Positions 1 through 5,086 of a DNA stretch of 5,086 nt are shown one piece after another. The stretch's first letter is position 1; each line of letters opens with the position of its first letter. Source of the DNA: Planctomycetota bacterium (lineage in GTDB: Bacteria > Planctomycetota > SZUA-567 > H5-PLA8); NCBI GenBank assembly GCA_025355035.1, contig JANXLS010000785.1, positions 1-5,086 of the forward strand. The letters are read 5' to 3'. Under the pieces are notes generated by a model. It did not search any database. It was not told the origin of the DNA and saw nothing but the letters and a program-made list of their open reading frames with translations. The position numbers and the translations under genes were made by a program.

Positions 1-362
1 CTCATCTCGCCGCGCAGCTTCGACGGCTGGAGGTTGTTCACGACAATAATCGTTTTGCCAACCATTTGCTCAGGCGTGTAGAACTGCCGGATGCCTGAAA
101 CAATCTGCTTCGTTTCAGCACCGACTTTGACTTGAAGAATCAACAGGCGGTCGGCTTTGGGGTGAGGCAGCGCGCTGGTAACTTCGCCAGTGACGAGTTT
201 GACTTTAAAGAAATCATCGATACCTATGAGCGCAACGCCTTCCGGCTTGATTTCAGCGGCCGGAACAACTGCAACGGGCGCGGCAGAAGCGACCGCCACC
301 GGCGCGATCGGAGCGACTTCAAGGGGAGCAGCAACAGATGGAGTCGGAACAGGCTCGGACAT
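1..362 (-). CDS. Methionyl-tRNA synthetase beta subunit-like tRNA-binding protein (partial, C-terminus outside window)
   Basis: This is a stand-alone tRNA-binding protein of the MetRS C-terminal / Trbp111 / EMAP-II-like OB-fold family. Such proteins bind tRNA non-specifically, dimerise and help MetRS capture tRNA in the cytoplasm. The 120 visible residues fall into two parts. Residues 2-42 are rich in Ala, Pro and Val and look like a flexible extension. From about residue 46 the family signature appears: IGIDDFFKVKLVTGEV, then PHPKADRLLILQVKVG, KQIVSGIRQFYTPEQMVGK and NNLQPSKLRGEM. This matches the usual IDDF..V.L, PHPKAD.L..L, QIVSGI and LKP.KLRG pattern closely. The start at 360-362 is preceded by GAGGAG ten bases upstream, so this is a separate gene and not the tail of a full MetRS. 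The protein stops at the window edge, around two thirds into the domain. The catalytic MetRS is not in view. Family assignment is firm; whether it serves MetRS or acts as a general tRNA chaperone is inferred. Confidence 0.9.
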   Translation of the reverse strand, partial: MSEPVPTPSVAAPLEVAPIAPVAVASAAPVAVVPAAEIKPEGVALIGIDDFFKVKLVTGEVTSALPHPKADRLLILQVKVGAETKQIVSGIRQFYTPEQMVGKTIIVVNNLQPSKLRGEM

Positions 363-372
363 GAATGTAGAA

Positions 373-378
373 CTCCTC
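373..378 (-). promoter_or_regulatory. Ribosome binding site of the tRNA-binding protein gene
   Basis: On the minus strand this reads GAGGAG, ten bases before the ATG at 360-362. It supports that ATG as the true start and shows that the Ala/Pro-rich N-terminal extension is translated as part of the protein. Confidence 0.7.
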
Positions 379-445
379 AGTTTAGGATGAATGCATAGGC
401 GATGGACAATTTTACGCCAAACCACAAAAAGGAAAACGGAAGAAC

Positions 446-489
446 CGAAACGAAGTAGGACGGCCATTTTTGGGCCGTCCTACGTTTCG
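446..489 (-). terminator. Strong hairpin, probable terminator of the TPR gene (or dispersed palindromic repeat)
   Basis: An 11-bp perfect stem (GTAGGACGGCC at 455-465 with GGCCGTCCTAC at 473-483) closes a 7-base loop. It continues as a further 6-bp perfect stem (CGAAAC at 446-451 with GTTTCG at 484-489) after a 3-base bulge, giving 17 pairs in total. It lies 38 bases beyond the TAA of the minus-strand TPR gene and upstream of the tRNA-binding gene. Read on the minus strand, the hairpin is followed by a pyrimidine-rich stretch that includes TTTT and TTTTT but no immediate U-tract, so it is not a textbook intrinsic terminator. The alternative is a REP-like dispersed palindrome. The fold is seen directly; the role is inferred. 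Confidence 0.6.
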
Positions 490-526
490 TACCTCGTTGA
501 TTACAATCGCACTTTTGCACTCGCAA

Positions 527-2860
527 TTAGCGATTGCGGTTGGCGTCGGTCGAGATGGGTTGCGGGCCATCGTCTTCGATAACCGGCGGAAGAATTTTGC
601 GGATCGGCTTGTCGGTTACTTTCGTCGGCTCCTTCTTCGGCTGCGTTTCGGCCATCTTGGTCAAGTCCGGTAGCTTGTTGCCATAACCGGGTTCGAGCTT
701 CTCAACTTGCTCAATCGCTTTCTGGCTGAGTCGATCAGCCTGCGCGCTCGGCACGCCGCTGTTTCGGCTCAGATCCACCACTGACTTCAAGCGCGTCTTG
801 GCCGGTTCGACATCATTCTTCTGGAGCAGCGCCATGCCATACCAATACTGGTGGTCGGCGTTGTCTTTCATCATTGGATCGGCCTTGGAGAACGCTTCCA
901 GAGCGCCATCCAGGTTTCCCGCTCGGAATTCCGCGACGCCAAGAATCGATTGCGCTTGCGCGCGCGTCGTGTCGTCTTTCGCTTCGTTGATGAGCAACTT
1001 TGCAATATCGGCGGCAACCGGGTCAGCTGTTTCGCGGTCCAATCGAGTGCGGGCGGCGAGCATCCGCGCGTCAGTGGACTTCATGATTTCAGCAGCCTTG
1101 TCGGCAGCAACTACAGCACCTTCGGGGTTGTTCATTGCGCGGCGAATTTGGGCGAGTTCGAGCCACGCGCTGCCATTGTCCGCATCAATCTTCAGCGCCA
1201 ATTCGTAATTGCTGGCCGCACCCGCATAATCCGGATTCGGGCGGCTGGCGAGAACGTTGGCCAGTCGGCAATAGGACTGCGCGTCACTCTTCACTTTGAT
1301 CGCCATCGTCGCCGCGCGTTCCATCATCTCCCAGTGGCCCAACTTGGTCGCACTGGCGTAGAGTGTTTCAATGAACTTGAGGTTGCCGGGCATTTGGGAC
1401 AGCGCCGAGTCGGCGGATTTCTCAGCTTCTTTTTCGCGGCCGAGCTCCTTCAACATCTCGAGTTCCAGTGTGCGGGCATCTGTGTTCATATCCTCAATTT
1501 TGAGTGCGTTGCGGGCGTTATCCAACGCTTCTGTATAGAACTTCTTCGCATCGTCAGGCTTGTTGTCCTTCTTCGCCGCATCGCCCTGCAGCCTCGCGAC
1601 GATCGCGAATTTGAAGTACGGTTCGCTGCGATTGGGTGAAAGATCCTTCGCGAAGTTGAATTCGCGCTTGGCGTCTTCGAGCTGATTCATGGACAGCAGC
1701 ACGTCGCCCAATTCCATGTGCAGGATCGGATCGGCGGCGCGTAGAATCACGGCCTGGCTCAATTCCTGTTTGGCGAGTTCGAGCTTGCCTTCCTTCACAT
1801 AGATGACGGCACGATTGCGATTCGCTTCCGGCAGTTGGTTGCGCGGCGCGAGCTTCTGCGCGAATTCCAATTCACGGAATCCCGCTTTGTCGTCGCCCAA
1901 CATCGCCAGTGCCAAGCCCAATTCAGCGTGCGCTTCAGGATTTCCGGGAGCGAGTGTGACGGCGCGTTCAGCGGCTTCTTTCGCTTCGTCGGGACGTTGA
2001 ATCTGTTCGTCCGCGCGAGCCATGTAGATGAGGCTGTTGACGTTCGTTCCGTCGCGAATCAACGCTTCTGCGTAGGCGTTTCGAGAATTCGTGAACAAGC
2101 GCAGTTCGAAGTACGATCGAGCCAATAGAGCCCACGCTTTCGCTTCGGCGCTGACAGGCATCTGTAGTTTTAGTGCGTTTTCGAACGACTGCGCGGCGAG
2201 GTCATAACGCTTGCGCGCCATCTGCTTAGCGCCCAATTCCATGTGGCGCAGCGTTGTTTCGCGGAGCGCCGTTTCAGGGATGATTTCAGCGCCCTTGATT
2301 TCCAGCCACGGCGTATTCTCGCTGCGCGAACGTTCCAGTACCCATAAATGAACCGGCGTGTACATCGGGAGGTGCGTGAGTTTTTCAAGCAATTCGGTCT
2401 TGCGGCGATCCACGTAAAAAAGCAAATGTATTTGTTCGCGCGATTCCTTGAGCCACAGTTCCGATCCATACGACCACGCGGTGAAATTCATGTAGCCATC
2501 TTCGTGGAACGGCGCCGTGAACGGTCGGTAGACCGACCCGGTTTTGCCCCAGAGGACGTCCATCTGAATTTTGTGATCGAGGAAGACGGACGGCTCTGCG
2601 CGAACCTTGTCGAGCGTTGCGGGATCGAAGCCGGACAGCTCTTTCGGATAGACTTCAAAATACTTATCCCACGTACGGCGCATATGCGTGAACGTGTGGC
2701 GCCATTCCGCTCGGGTGGATTCATGATAGATGGCAGGTTTGATAAACGGATTCAAGCTGGAGTCGCCAGCACATTCTTCCCCACTCACCGCGCAAAAGGC
2801 AATGGCCATCAAGGCCAATCCCAGCAACATCGGCTTCAAAATCTTGAAACGCTTTTCCAT
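527..2860 (-). CDS. Exported tetratricopeptide-repeat (TPR) protein with an unrecognised beta-rich N-terminal domain
   Basis: A complete 777-residue protein. The chosen ATG at 2858-2860 follows AGGAAAGGG eight bases upstream and begins directly with a signal peptide; the reading frame stays open to an ATG at 2941 but those 27 extra residues are charged and Cys-rich and would bury the signal. Residues 1-27 are a signal peptide: MEKRFK basic end, hydrophobic core 11-25, likely signal peptidase I cleavage near AVSG; no convincing lipobox (F precedes C23). Residues about 88-195 form a domain with alternating hydrophobic residues and aromatics (VFLDHKIQMDVLWG, LHLWVLERS-type strands, PWLEIKGAEII), possibly an OB-like barrel. 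Residues about 203-700 are helical TPR-like units, clearest at 204-238, 241-270, 275-307, 308-340, 380-412, 544-562, 563-595 and 635-665, with typical A..Y..AL, LAP.NPEAH and A....AL.I patterns. The tail from 725 is Pro/Lys/Asp-rich. It probably acts as a protein-binding scaffold outside the cytoplasmic membrane. The partner is unknown and neighbours do not indicate one. Confidence 0.88.
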   Translation of the reverse strand: MEKRFKILKPMLLGLALMAIAFCAVSGEECAGDSSLNPFIKPAIYHESTRAEWRHTFTHMRRTWDKYFEVYPKELSGFDPATLDKVRAEPSVFLDHKIQMDVLWGKTGSVYRPFTAPFHEDGYMNFTAWSYGSELWLKESREQIHLLFYVDRRKTELLEKLTHLPMYTPVHLWVLERSRSENTPWLEIKGAEIIPETALRETTLRHMELGAKQMARKRYDLAAQSFENALKLQMPVSAEAKAWALLARSYFELRLFTNSRNAYAEALIRDGTNVNSLIYMARADEQIQRPDEAKEAAERAVTLAPGNPEAHAELGLALAMLGDDKAGFRELEFAQKLAPRNQLPEANRNRAVIYVKEGKLELAKQELSQAVILRAADPILHMELGDVLLSMNQLEDAKREFNFAKDLSPNRSEPYFKFAIVARLQGDAAKKDNKPDDAKKFYTEALDNARNALKIEDMNTDARTLELEMLKELGREKEAEKSADSALSQMPGNLKFIETLYASATKLGHWEMMERAATMAIKVKSDAQSYCRLANVLASRPNPDYAGAASNYELALKIDADNGSAWLELAQIRRAMNNPEGAVVAADKAAEIMKSTDARMLAARTRLDRETADPVAADIAKLLINEAKDDTTRAQAQSILGVAEFRAGNLDGALEAFSKADPMMKDNADHQYWYGMALLQKNDVEPAKTRLKSVVDLSRNSGVPSAQADRLSQKAIEQVEKLEPGYGNKLPDLTKMAETQPKKEPTKVTDKPIRKILPPVIEDDGPQPISTDANRNR

Positions 2861-2868
2861 TTCGAGCG

Positions 2869-2878
2869 CCCTTTCCTC
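2869..2878 (-). promoter_or_regulatory. Ribosome binding site deciding the TPR gene start
   Basis: On the minus strand this reads GAGGAAAGGG, with the GGG eight bases before the ATG at 2858-2860. It selects this start over the in-frame ATG at 2941, which lies 81 bases further upstream and would give an N-terminus that does not look like a signal peptide. Confidence 0.65.
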
Positions 2879-2890
2879 ATTACCATTAAG

Positions 2891-2907
2891 GATGCCATGG
2901 CGGCATC
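2891..2907 (-). repeat. Small inverted repeat in the TPR gene leader
   Basis: GATGCC (2891-2896) and GGCATC (2902-2907) form a perfect 6-bp stem with a 5-base loop, ending 31 bases before the TPR start codon and just upstream of its ribosome binding site. It could be a leader hairpin that affects translation or an operator half-site pair. A stem this short can occur by chance. Confidence 0.3.
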
Positions 2908-3041
2908 GATCCGTTCTGCAAAACCACCCACCCGTTCTCATCGCCCGATAACGCTCTCGAGCGGTGACACGACAGGAGCATGCAAAGCGGCTGCTATGTG
3001 ACCCCAGTATTATCGGCCCTAGGAGTCCTGCCCTTCATTAA

Positions 3042-3070
3042 ATTTTCGTCTCTTTTAAGTGTGGAATCAA
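3042..3070 (-). promoter_or_regulatory. Candidate promoter for the TPR gene
   Basis: Read on the minus strand, TTGATT (3065-3070) and GAAAAT (3042-3047) are separated by 17 bases and sit in the A+T-richer stretch. The match to the sigma70 consensus is 4 of 6 at each box, and use of this promoter would give a leader of about 175 bases. Other -10-like sequences, such as GATAAT on the minus strand around 3010, lack a matching -35 box. This is a weak candidate only. Confidence 0.22.
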
Positions 3071-3124
3071 TACCACTCCCCTTTATTGACACACGAATTT
3101 ATACTCAGCATTCTACATCACGAC

Positions 3125-3179
3125 GTGCATGTGTCTAACAGGTTGCCCTAAATTTTTATAAAGAAAAATGCACATGCGC
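3125..3179. repeat. Inverted repeat with long A/T-rich loop
   Basis: GTGCATGTG (3125-3133) can pair with CACATGCGC (3171-3179), eight Watson-Crick pairs plus one G-T pair, enclosing 37 bases that include a run of AAATTTTTATAAAG and a run of A. The overlapping pair GTGCAT (3125-3130) / ATGCAC (3168-3173) is also a perfect inverted repeat. It could be a binding-site pair for a dimeric regulator or a leader structure. Function is unknown and chance is possible. Confidence 0.35.
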
Positions 3180-3208
3180 CTTACTAGTCACACCCCTGTG
3201 TTCCATGG

Positions 3209-3374
3209 CTAGAGCGGTTTTTAAATGTCTGAAGACAAATCTGCTAGCGGCGGGCTGCGCGGTACTTCGTCAGACTCGCTTAACGTAGTCTCCAAATACG
3301 TTTCGCTCGTCTTCCTCGTCCCGCTTGCCCGGTGCGGCGCATCTTTGTCTCCATCCATTTGAAAAACGCTCTAG
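3209..3374. mobile_element. 166-bp imperfect palindrome, MITE-like repeat element
   Basis: The ends are inverted repeats: CTAGAGCGGTTTTTAAATG from 3209 on the left, and the complement of the right end reads CTAGAGCGTTTTTCAAATG inward from 3374. Complementarity continues inward almost the whole way. Examples are AGACAAA (3233-3239) with TTTGTCT (3344-3350), GGGC (3252-3255) with GCCC (3327-3330), AGAC (3272-3275) with GTCT (3309-3312), and AACGTA (3282-3287) with TACGTT (3297-3302) around a 9-base loop. All pairs share nearly one centre at about 3291.5, so the element folds into one long interrupted hairpin. Both ends are CTAG; because CTAG is itself palindromic this could be part of the terminal repeat, or a 4-bp YTAR-type (IS5-like) or TA-type (IS630/Tc1-like) target duplication. 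There is no room for a transposase, so a transposase acting in trans would be required. The palindrome is seen; mobility is inferred. Confidence 0.62.
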
Positions 3375-3467
3375 AAACTCGACTCCACGGTCCGAACAAA
3401 AATCGGTTGGCTTTCCCATGCGCCCATTTTTTCAGCGGGCGGCTCCGGTTTCTATCGCGCGCATCCC

Positions 3468-3495
3468 TTGATAAATCCAATCGCAGGATCATAAT
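3468..3495 (+). promoter_or_regulatory. Sigma70-type promoter for the plus-strand repeat protein gene
   Basis: TTGATA (3468-3473) and CATAAT (3490-3495) each match the consensus at 5 of 6 positions and are 16 bases apart. The expected transcription start is near 3502, giving a leader of about 80 bases before the ATG at 3583. It points toward the only rightward gene and lies outside the palindromic element. Confidence 0.55.
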
Positions 3496-3508
3496 CGTTG
3501 TTTACGAT
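3494..3508. promoter_or_regulatory. Possible operator overlapping the -10 box and start site
   Basis: ATCGT (3494-3498) and ACGAT (3504-3508) form a perfect inverted repeat with a 5-base spacer. It overlaps the last bases of the -10 box and the predicted transcription start, a typical position for a repressor. The half-sites are only 5 bases, so this may be chance. Confidence 0.3.
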
Positions 3509-3569
3509 AGTCACAAAAGTGGCGATAAATGGTAGTGCAAGTTCATGTCACCAGTCGTCGAGACGGATT

Positions 3570-3573
3570 GAGG
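3570..3573 (+). promoter_or_regulatory. Ribosome binding site of the plus-strand repeat protein gene
   Basis: GAGG lies nine bases before the ATG at 3583-3585. The alternative in-frame ATG at 3529, directly after an in-frame TAA (3526-3528), has no comparable site and would add 18 residues. Confidence 0.5.
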
Positions 3574-3582
3574 TTTGAGAGC

Positions 3583-5086
3583 ATGAAGCCTATTTATTGC
3601 ACGGACACAATGGATCGCATCCCGCTGGAATTGTTCAAGCAGGGCAAGGCGGTCTGGTGCGATGGACGTCCGTATCTGCTCACGAGCGCCAAACGGCTGG
3701 GACTTCGATTTGACATCAAGCCACCCGCCGAATTCGCGGTGGCGCTGGGCTTCGCACCGGTCGCGGCGGCCAAGCCAGCAGAAGCGCCGAAGGTTCCGGC
3801 TGCAGTTCCCGCCATCCCGCAGCAAGCCGTTCCCCCGAAAATCGATCTGCCGAAAGCTGCGGCAAAACCCGTTGAACTGCCTGACAAGAAAGCTGCTGGG
3901 CCCATTATCCCGCCGGGTAAAATCGTCATTGCGGGAAAAAATCGCGACGAAGCATTTCACAAGATGAGCGAGGCACCCACTGTCGCTACAAACGAACCGC
4001 CTCCTAAGGTGCCGCCCGTTGAGGCAGCAAAGAAAGTCGAGCCGCGCGTTACGTCAAAGATCGCGGATACCCTTGCGGATGTTCCAAAACCGCCGGCTCT
4101 AAAACCTCTTTCCCCACTAAACGCAGCCAAGCCCACGCCAGCCGCTCAACCCACAGTCAGCCAGCCGCGTCCGGCCAAATGGATCAAACCCGGCGATCAA
4201 GTCGATGCCGCCAACGACGATCAAGCTACGATCATCGGCATGAAAATGCCGCAAATATCTGCCGCGAATCCTGCGACGCCCGAACCCAAAAAGCCTGATG
4301 TGCCGGTCGCTCTTGTCGCGAAGAAAAGCGACGATGTGAAACCTCAACCCTTTGCCGCACCGATTCCAGTCAAGCCCGCACCTGCTGAGCAACCGATAGG
4401 CAACCAGCCGCGCGCGGCCAAATGGATCAAACCGGGCGATGAAATCGATCCCGCCAACGACGATCAAGCCACGATTACCGGCATGAAATTGCCGCAATCC
4501 ATGGTCGCGAAACCTGCAGCGCCTGAGCCCAAAAAGCCCGATGCTGCTGTCGTCATTGTCGCAAAAAAAAGCGACGTCGAACAGCTTAAGCCCGCGCAGG
4601 CGTCAGTGACTCTCCCGGCCGCAACTGTCGATGCCAAGAAAATCGAAGCCGTTCCACAGTCAGCCAAACCCGCGATCCCAACGCCGCCGAAAGCCGCTGA
4701 GATAGAGCGCGCCAAAGTCATGACGGAAGCTGAATCGCACGCCGTCGCCAAAGATGTTCCGATCGCAAAGAAAGAACCAGCAGCCCCCGCAAAACCGCCA
4801 GTGGATGCACCGATCAATCCGACAGTGACTCTGGCTCCGGTCGCGACACCCGCGAAAGTACCGGAACCGATCGCACGTGTCGCATTACCCACCACTGAAG
4901 CCCACGCCGCCGTTGTTCCGGCCAAACAAGAACCGCCGCCCGTTCCAGCCAAACCCGCGGCACCCGTTGCAGCGGTTCCCGTTGCGCAAGCCAAGCCCGT
5001 CGTTCCTGCAGCTGCTGCGGCAAAAACCGACGACGAAATGGAAATCGAAATCCCGTTGACGCCTGGACGGCCATTGAAACTCGAGG
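3583..5086 (+). CDS. Pro/Ala/Lys-rich protein of unknown function with a small N-terminal module and an internal 58-residue repeat (partial, open to right edge)
   Basis: The frame from ATG 3583 has no stop through the end of the window (501 codons), and the codon use and steady Pro/Ala/Lys pattern show it is real. I do not recognise the family. Residues 1-58 form a compact-looking module with aromatic and charged residues (MKPIYCTDTMDRIPLELF, VWCDGRPYLLTSAKRLGL, RFDIKPPAEF; two Cys at 6 and 26). From about 60 to 485 the sequence is dominated by Pro, Ala, Lys and Val and should be disordered, with two copies of a conserved repeat at 194-251 and 275-332 (RPAKWIKPGD / RAAKWIKPGD; NDDQATI.GMK). 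Another non-repetitive island, GKIVIAGKNRDEAF, lies at 112-125. The composition relaxes again at the edge (DDEMEIEIPLTPGRPLKLEG), which may start a folded C-terminal domain. There is no signal peptide or membrane segment at the N-terminus, so the visible part appears cytoplasmic. Start supported by GAGG; ATG 3529 is possible. It is divergent from the TPR gene and has its own promoter. Confidence 0.82.
   Translation, partial: MKPIYCTDTMDRIPLELFKQGKAVWCDGRPYLLTSAKRLGLRFDIKPPAEFAVALGFAPVAAAKPAEAPKVPAAVPAIPQQAVPPKIDLPKAAAKPVELPDKKAAGPIIPPGKIVIAGKNRDEAFHKMSEAPTVATNEPPPKVPPVEAAKKVEPRVTSKIADTLADVPKPPALKPLSPLNAAKPTPAAQPTVSQPRPAKWIKPGDQVDAANDDQATIIGMKMPQISAANPATPEPKKPDVPVALVAKKSDDVKPQPFAAPIPVKPAPAEQPIGNQPRAAKWIKPGDEIDPANDDQATITGMKLPQSMVAKPAAPEPKKPDAAVVIVAKKSDVEQLKPAQASVTLPAATVDAKKIEAVPQSAKPAIPTPPKAAEIERAKVMTEAESHAVAKDVPIAKKEPAAPAKPPVDAPINPTVTLAPVATPAKVPEPIARVALPTTEAHAAVVPAKQEPPPVPAKPAAPVAAVPVAQAKPVVPAAAAAKTDDEMEIEIPLTPGRPLKLE
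4162..4335 (+). repeat. Copy 1 of a 174-bp intragenic direct repeat
   Basis: Encodes residues 194-251 of the plus-strand repeat protein, from QPRPAKWIKPGD to LVAKKSDD. It aligns without gaps to copy 2, which starts exactly 243 bases (81 codons) later; 42 of the 58 residues are identical by my count. The most conserved parts are KWIKPGD, ANDDQATI, GMK.PQ, PEPKKPD and VAKKSD. Confidence 0.85.
4405..4578 (+). repeat. Copy 2 of the 174-bp intragenic direct repeat
   Basis: Encodes residues 275-332, from QPRAAKWIKPGD to IVAKKSDV. The copies are in frame and ungapped and have diverged mainly by conservative changes (Q/E, V/I, M/L), which suggests an old duplication kept under selection, at least in the KWIKPGD to GMK segment. 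The spacer between copies (4336-4404) is ordinary Pro/Ala-rich sequence. Confidence 0.85.

Larger units (their letters stand above)
2861..3582. other. Divergent intergenic region without a credible gene
   Basis: This 722-base stretch separates the leftward TPR gene from the rightward repeat protein gene. Short open frames within it (for example on the minus strand at 3280-3492 and on the plus strand at 3332-3535) have no ribosome binding site, no recognisable motifs and composition unlike the real genes, so I do not call them. About 3000-3240 is visibly richer in A and T than the flanks. Structures present are a small leader hairpin (2891-2907), a stem-loop at 3125-3179, a 166-bp imperfect palindrome at 3209-3374, and a promoter at 3468-3495. 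It presumably holds the promoters of both flanking genes. Confidence 0.75.

Noticed and set aside
409..414. TAAAAT on the minus strand as a -10 box for the tRNA-binding protein gene
   Set aside because: No acceptable -35 box lies 16-18 bases upstream, so only half of a promoter is supported.
851..1639. Plus-strand open frame of 262 residues
   Set aside because: It is antisense to the TPR gene, has no recognisable motif, and is Arg/Phe/Val-rich as expected for a shadow frame.
2952..2963. CGCTCTCGAGCG near-palindrome upstream of the TPR gene
   Set aside because: The 2-base centre is too tight for a hairpin and the site is short enough to be chance; nothing else marks it as an operator.
2348..3001. 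Plus-strand open frame of 217 residues running into the divergent region
   Set aside because: Most of it is antisense to the signal peptide and N-terminal domain of the TPR protein, and it shows no domain or ribosome binding site.
3086..3105. TTGACA followed by TATACT as a promoter
   Set aside because: The spacing is only 8 bases; at 16-18 bases from TTGACA no good -10 box is found.
3280..3492. Minus-strand 70-residue open frame in the intergenic region
   Set aside because: It overlaps the palindrome and the plus-strand promoter, is very Arg-rich, and has no ribosome binding site or recognisable feature.
3545..3571. Eight-codon leader open frame ending just before the plus-strand gene
   Set aside because: It has no ribosome binding site and no regulatory codon pattern; its stop overlaps the GAGG of the next gene by chance as far as can be seen.
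3529..3582. Upstream in-frame ATG as the start of the plus-strand gene
   Set aside because: It follows an in-frame stop directly and has no good ribosome binding site, while ATG 3583 has GAGG at normal spacing. Not excluded.
4464..4994. Minus-strand open frame of 176 residues, rich in Gly, Ala and Thr
   Set aside because: It lies antisense to the Pro/Ala/Lys-rich coding sequence; its Gly/Ala/Thr composition is the mirror image of those codons, and it has no ribosome binding site.

Overview
The window carries three protein genes, two of them cut by the window edges, and one long divergent intergenic region. It looks like a bacterial chromosome of moderate-to-high GC with Shine-Dalgarno-led starts. 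The organism cannot be named from this sequence. A free-standing MetRS beta-type tRNA-binding protein, a large exported TPR protein and a very Pro/Ala/Lys-rich protein would suit a PVC-type lineage (Verrucomicrobiota, Lentisphaerota, Planctomycetota), but that is only a weak inference from gene style.

Layout: positions 1-362 (minus strand) hold the N-terminal part of a stand-alone methionyl-tRNA synthetase beta-subunit / Trbp111-like tRNA-binding protein; its C-terminus lies beyond the left edge. Positions 363-526 are a spacer containing a very strong 17-bp hairpin (446-489), probably the terminator of the next gene. Positions 527-2860 (minus strand) encode a complete 777-residue exported protein: signal peptide, an unrecognised beta-rich N-terminal domain, about 500 residues of TPR-like helical repeats and a Pro/Lys-rich tail. 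Positions 2861-3582 are a non-coding divergent region. It contains an A+T-richer stretch, a 166-bp nearly full-length imperfect palindrome (3209-3374) that looks like a MITE or other small non-autonomous repeat, and a good sigma70-type promoter (3468-3495) pointing to the right. Positions 3583-5086 (plus strand) hold the first 501 codons of a gene that stays open to the right edge. Its product has a small N-terminal module of about 58 residues followed by a Pro/Ala/Lys-rich presumably disordered region with two copies of a 58-residue repeat.

Functional links: only the two minus-strand genes could be co-transcribed, and the hairpin between them argues for separate or attenuated expression. I see no shared pathway among the three genes and no sign of a defence, CRISPR, phage or biosynthetic system. 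The two most interesting items are the palindromic mobile-like element and the uncharacterised repeat-bearing plus-strand protein.
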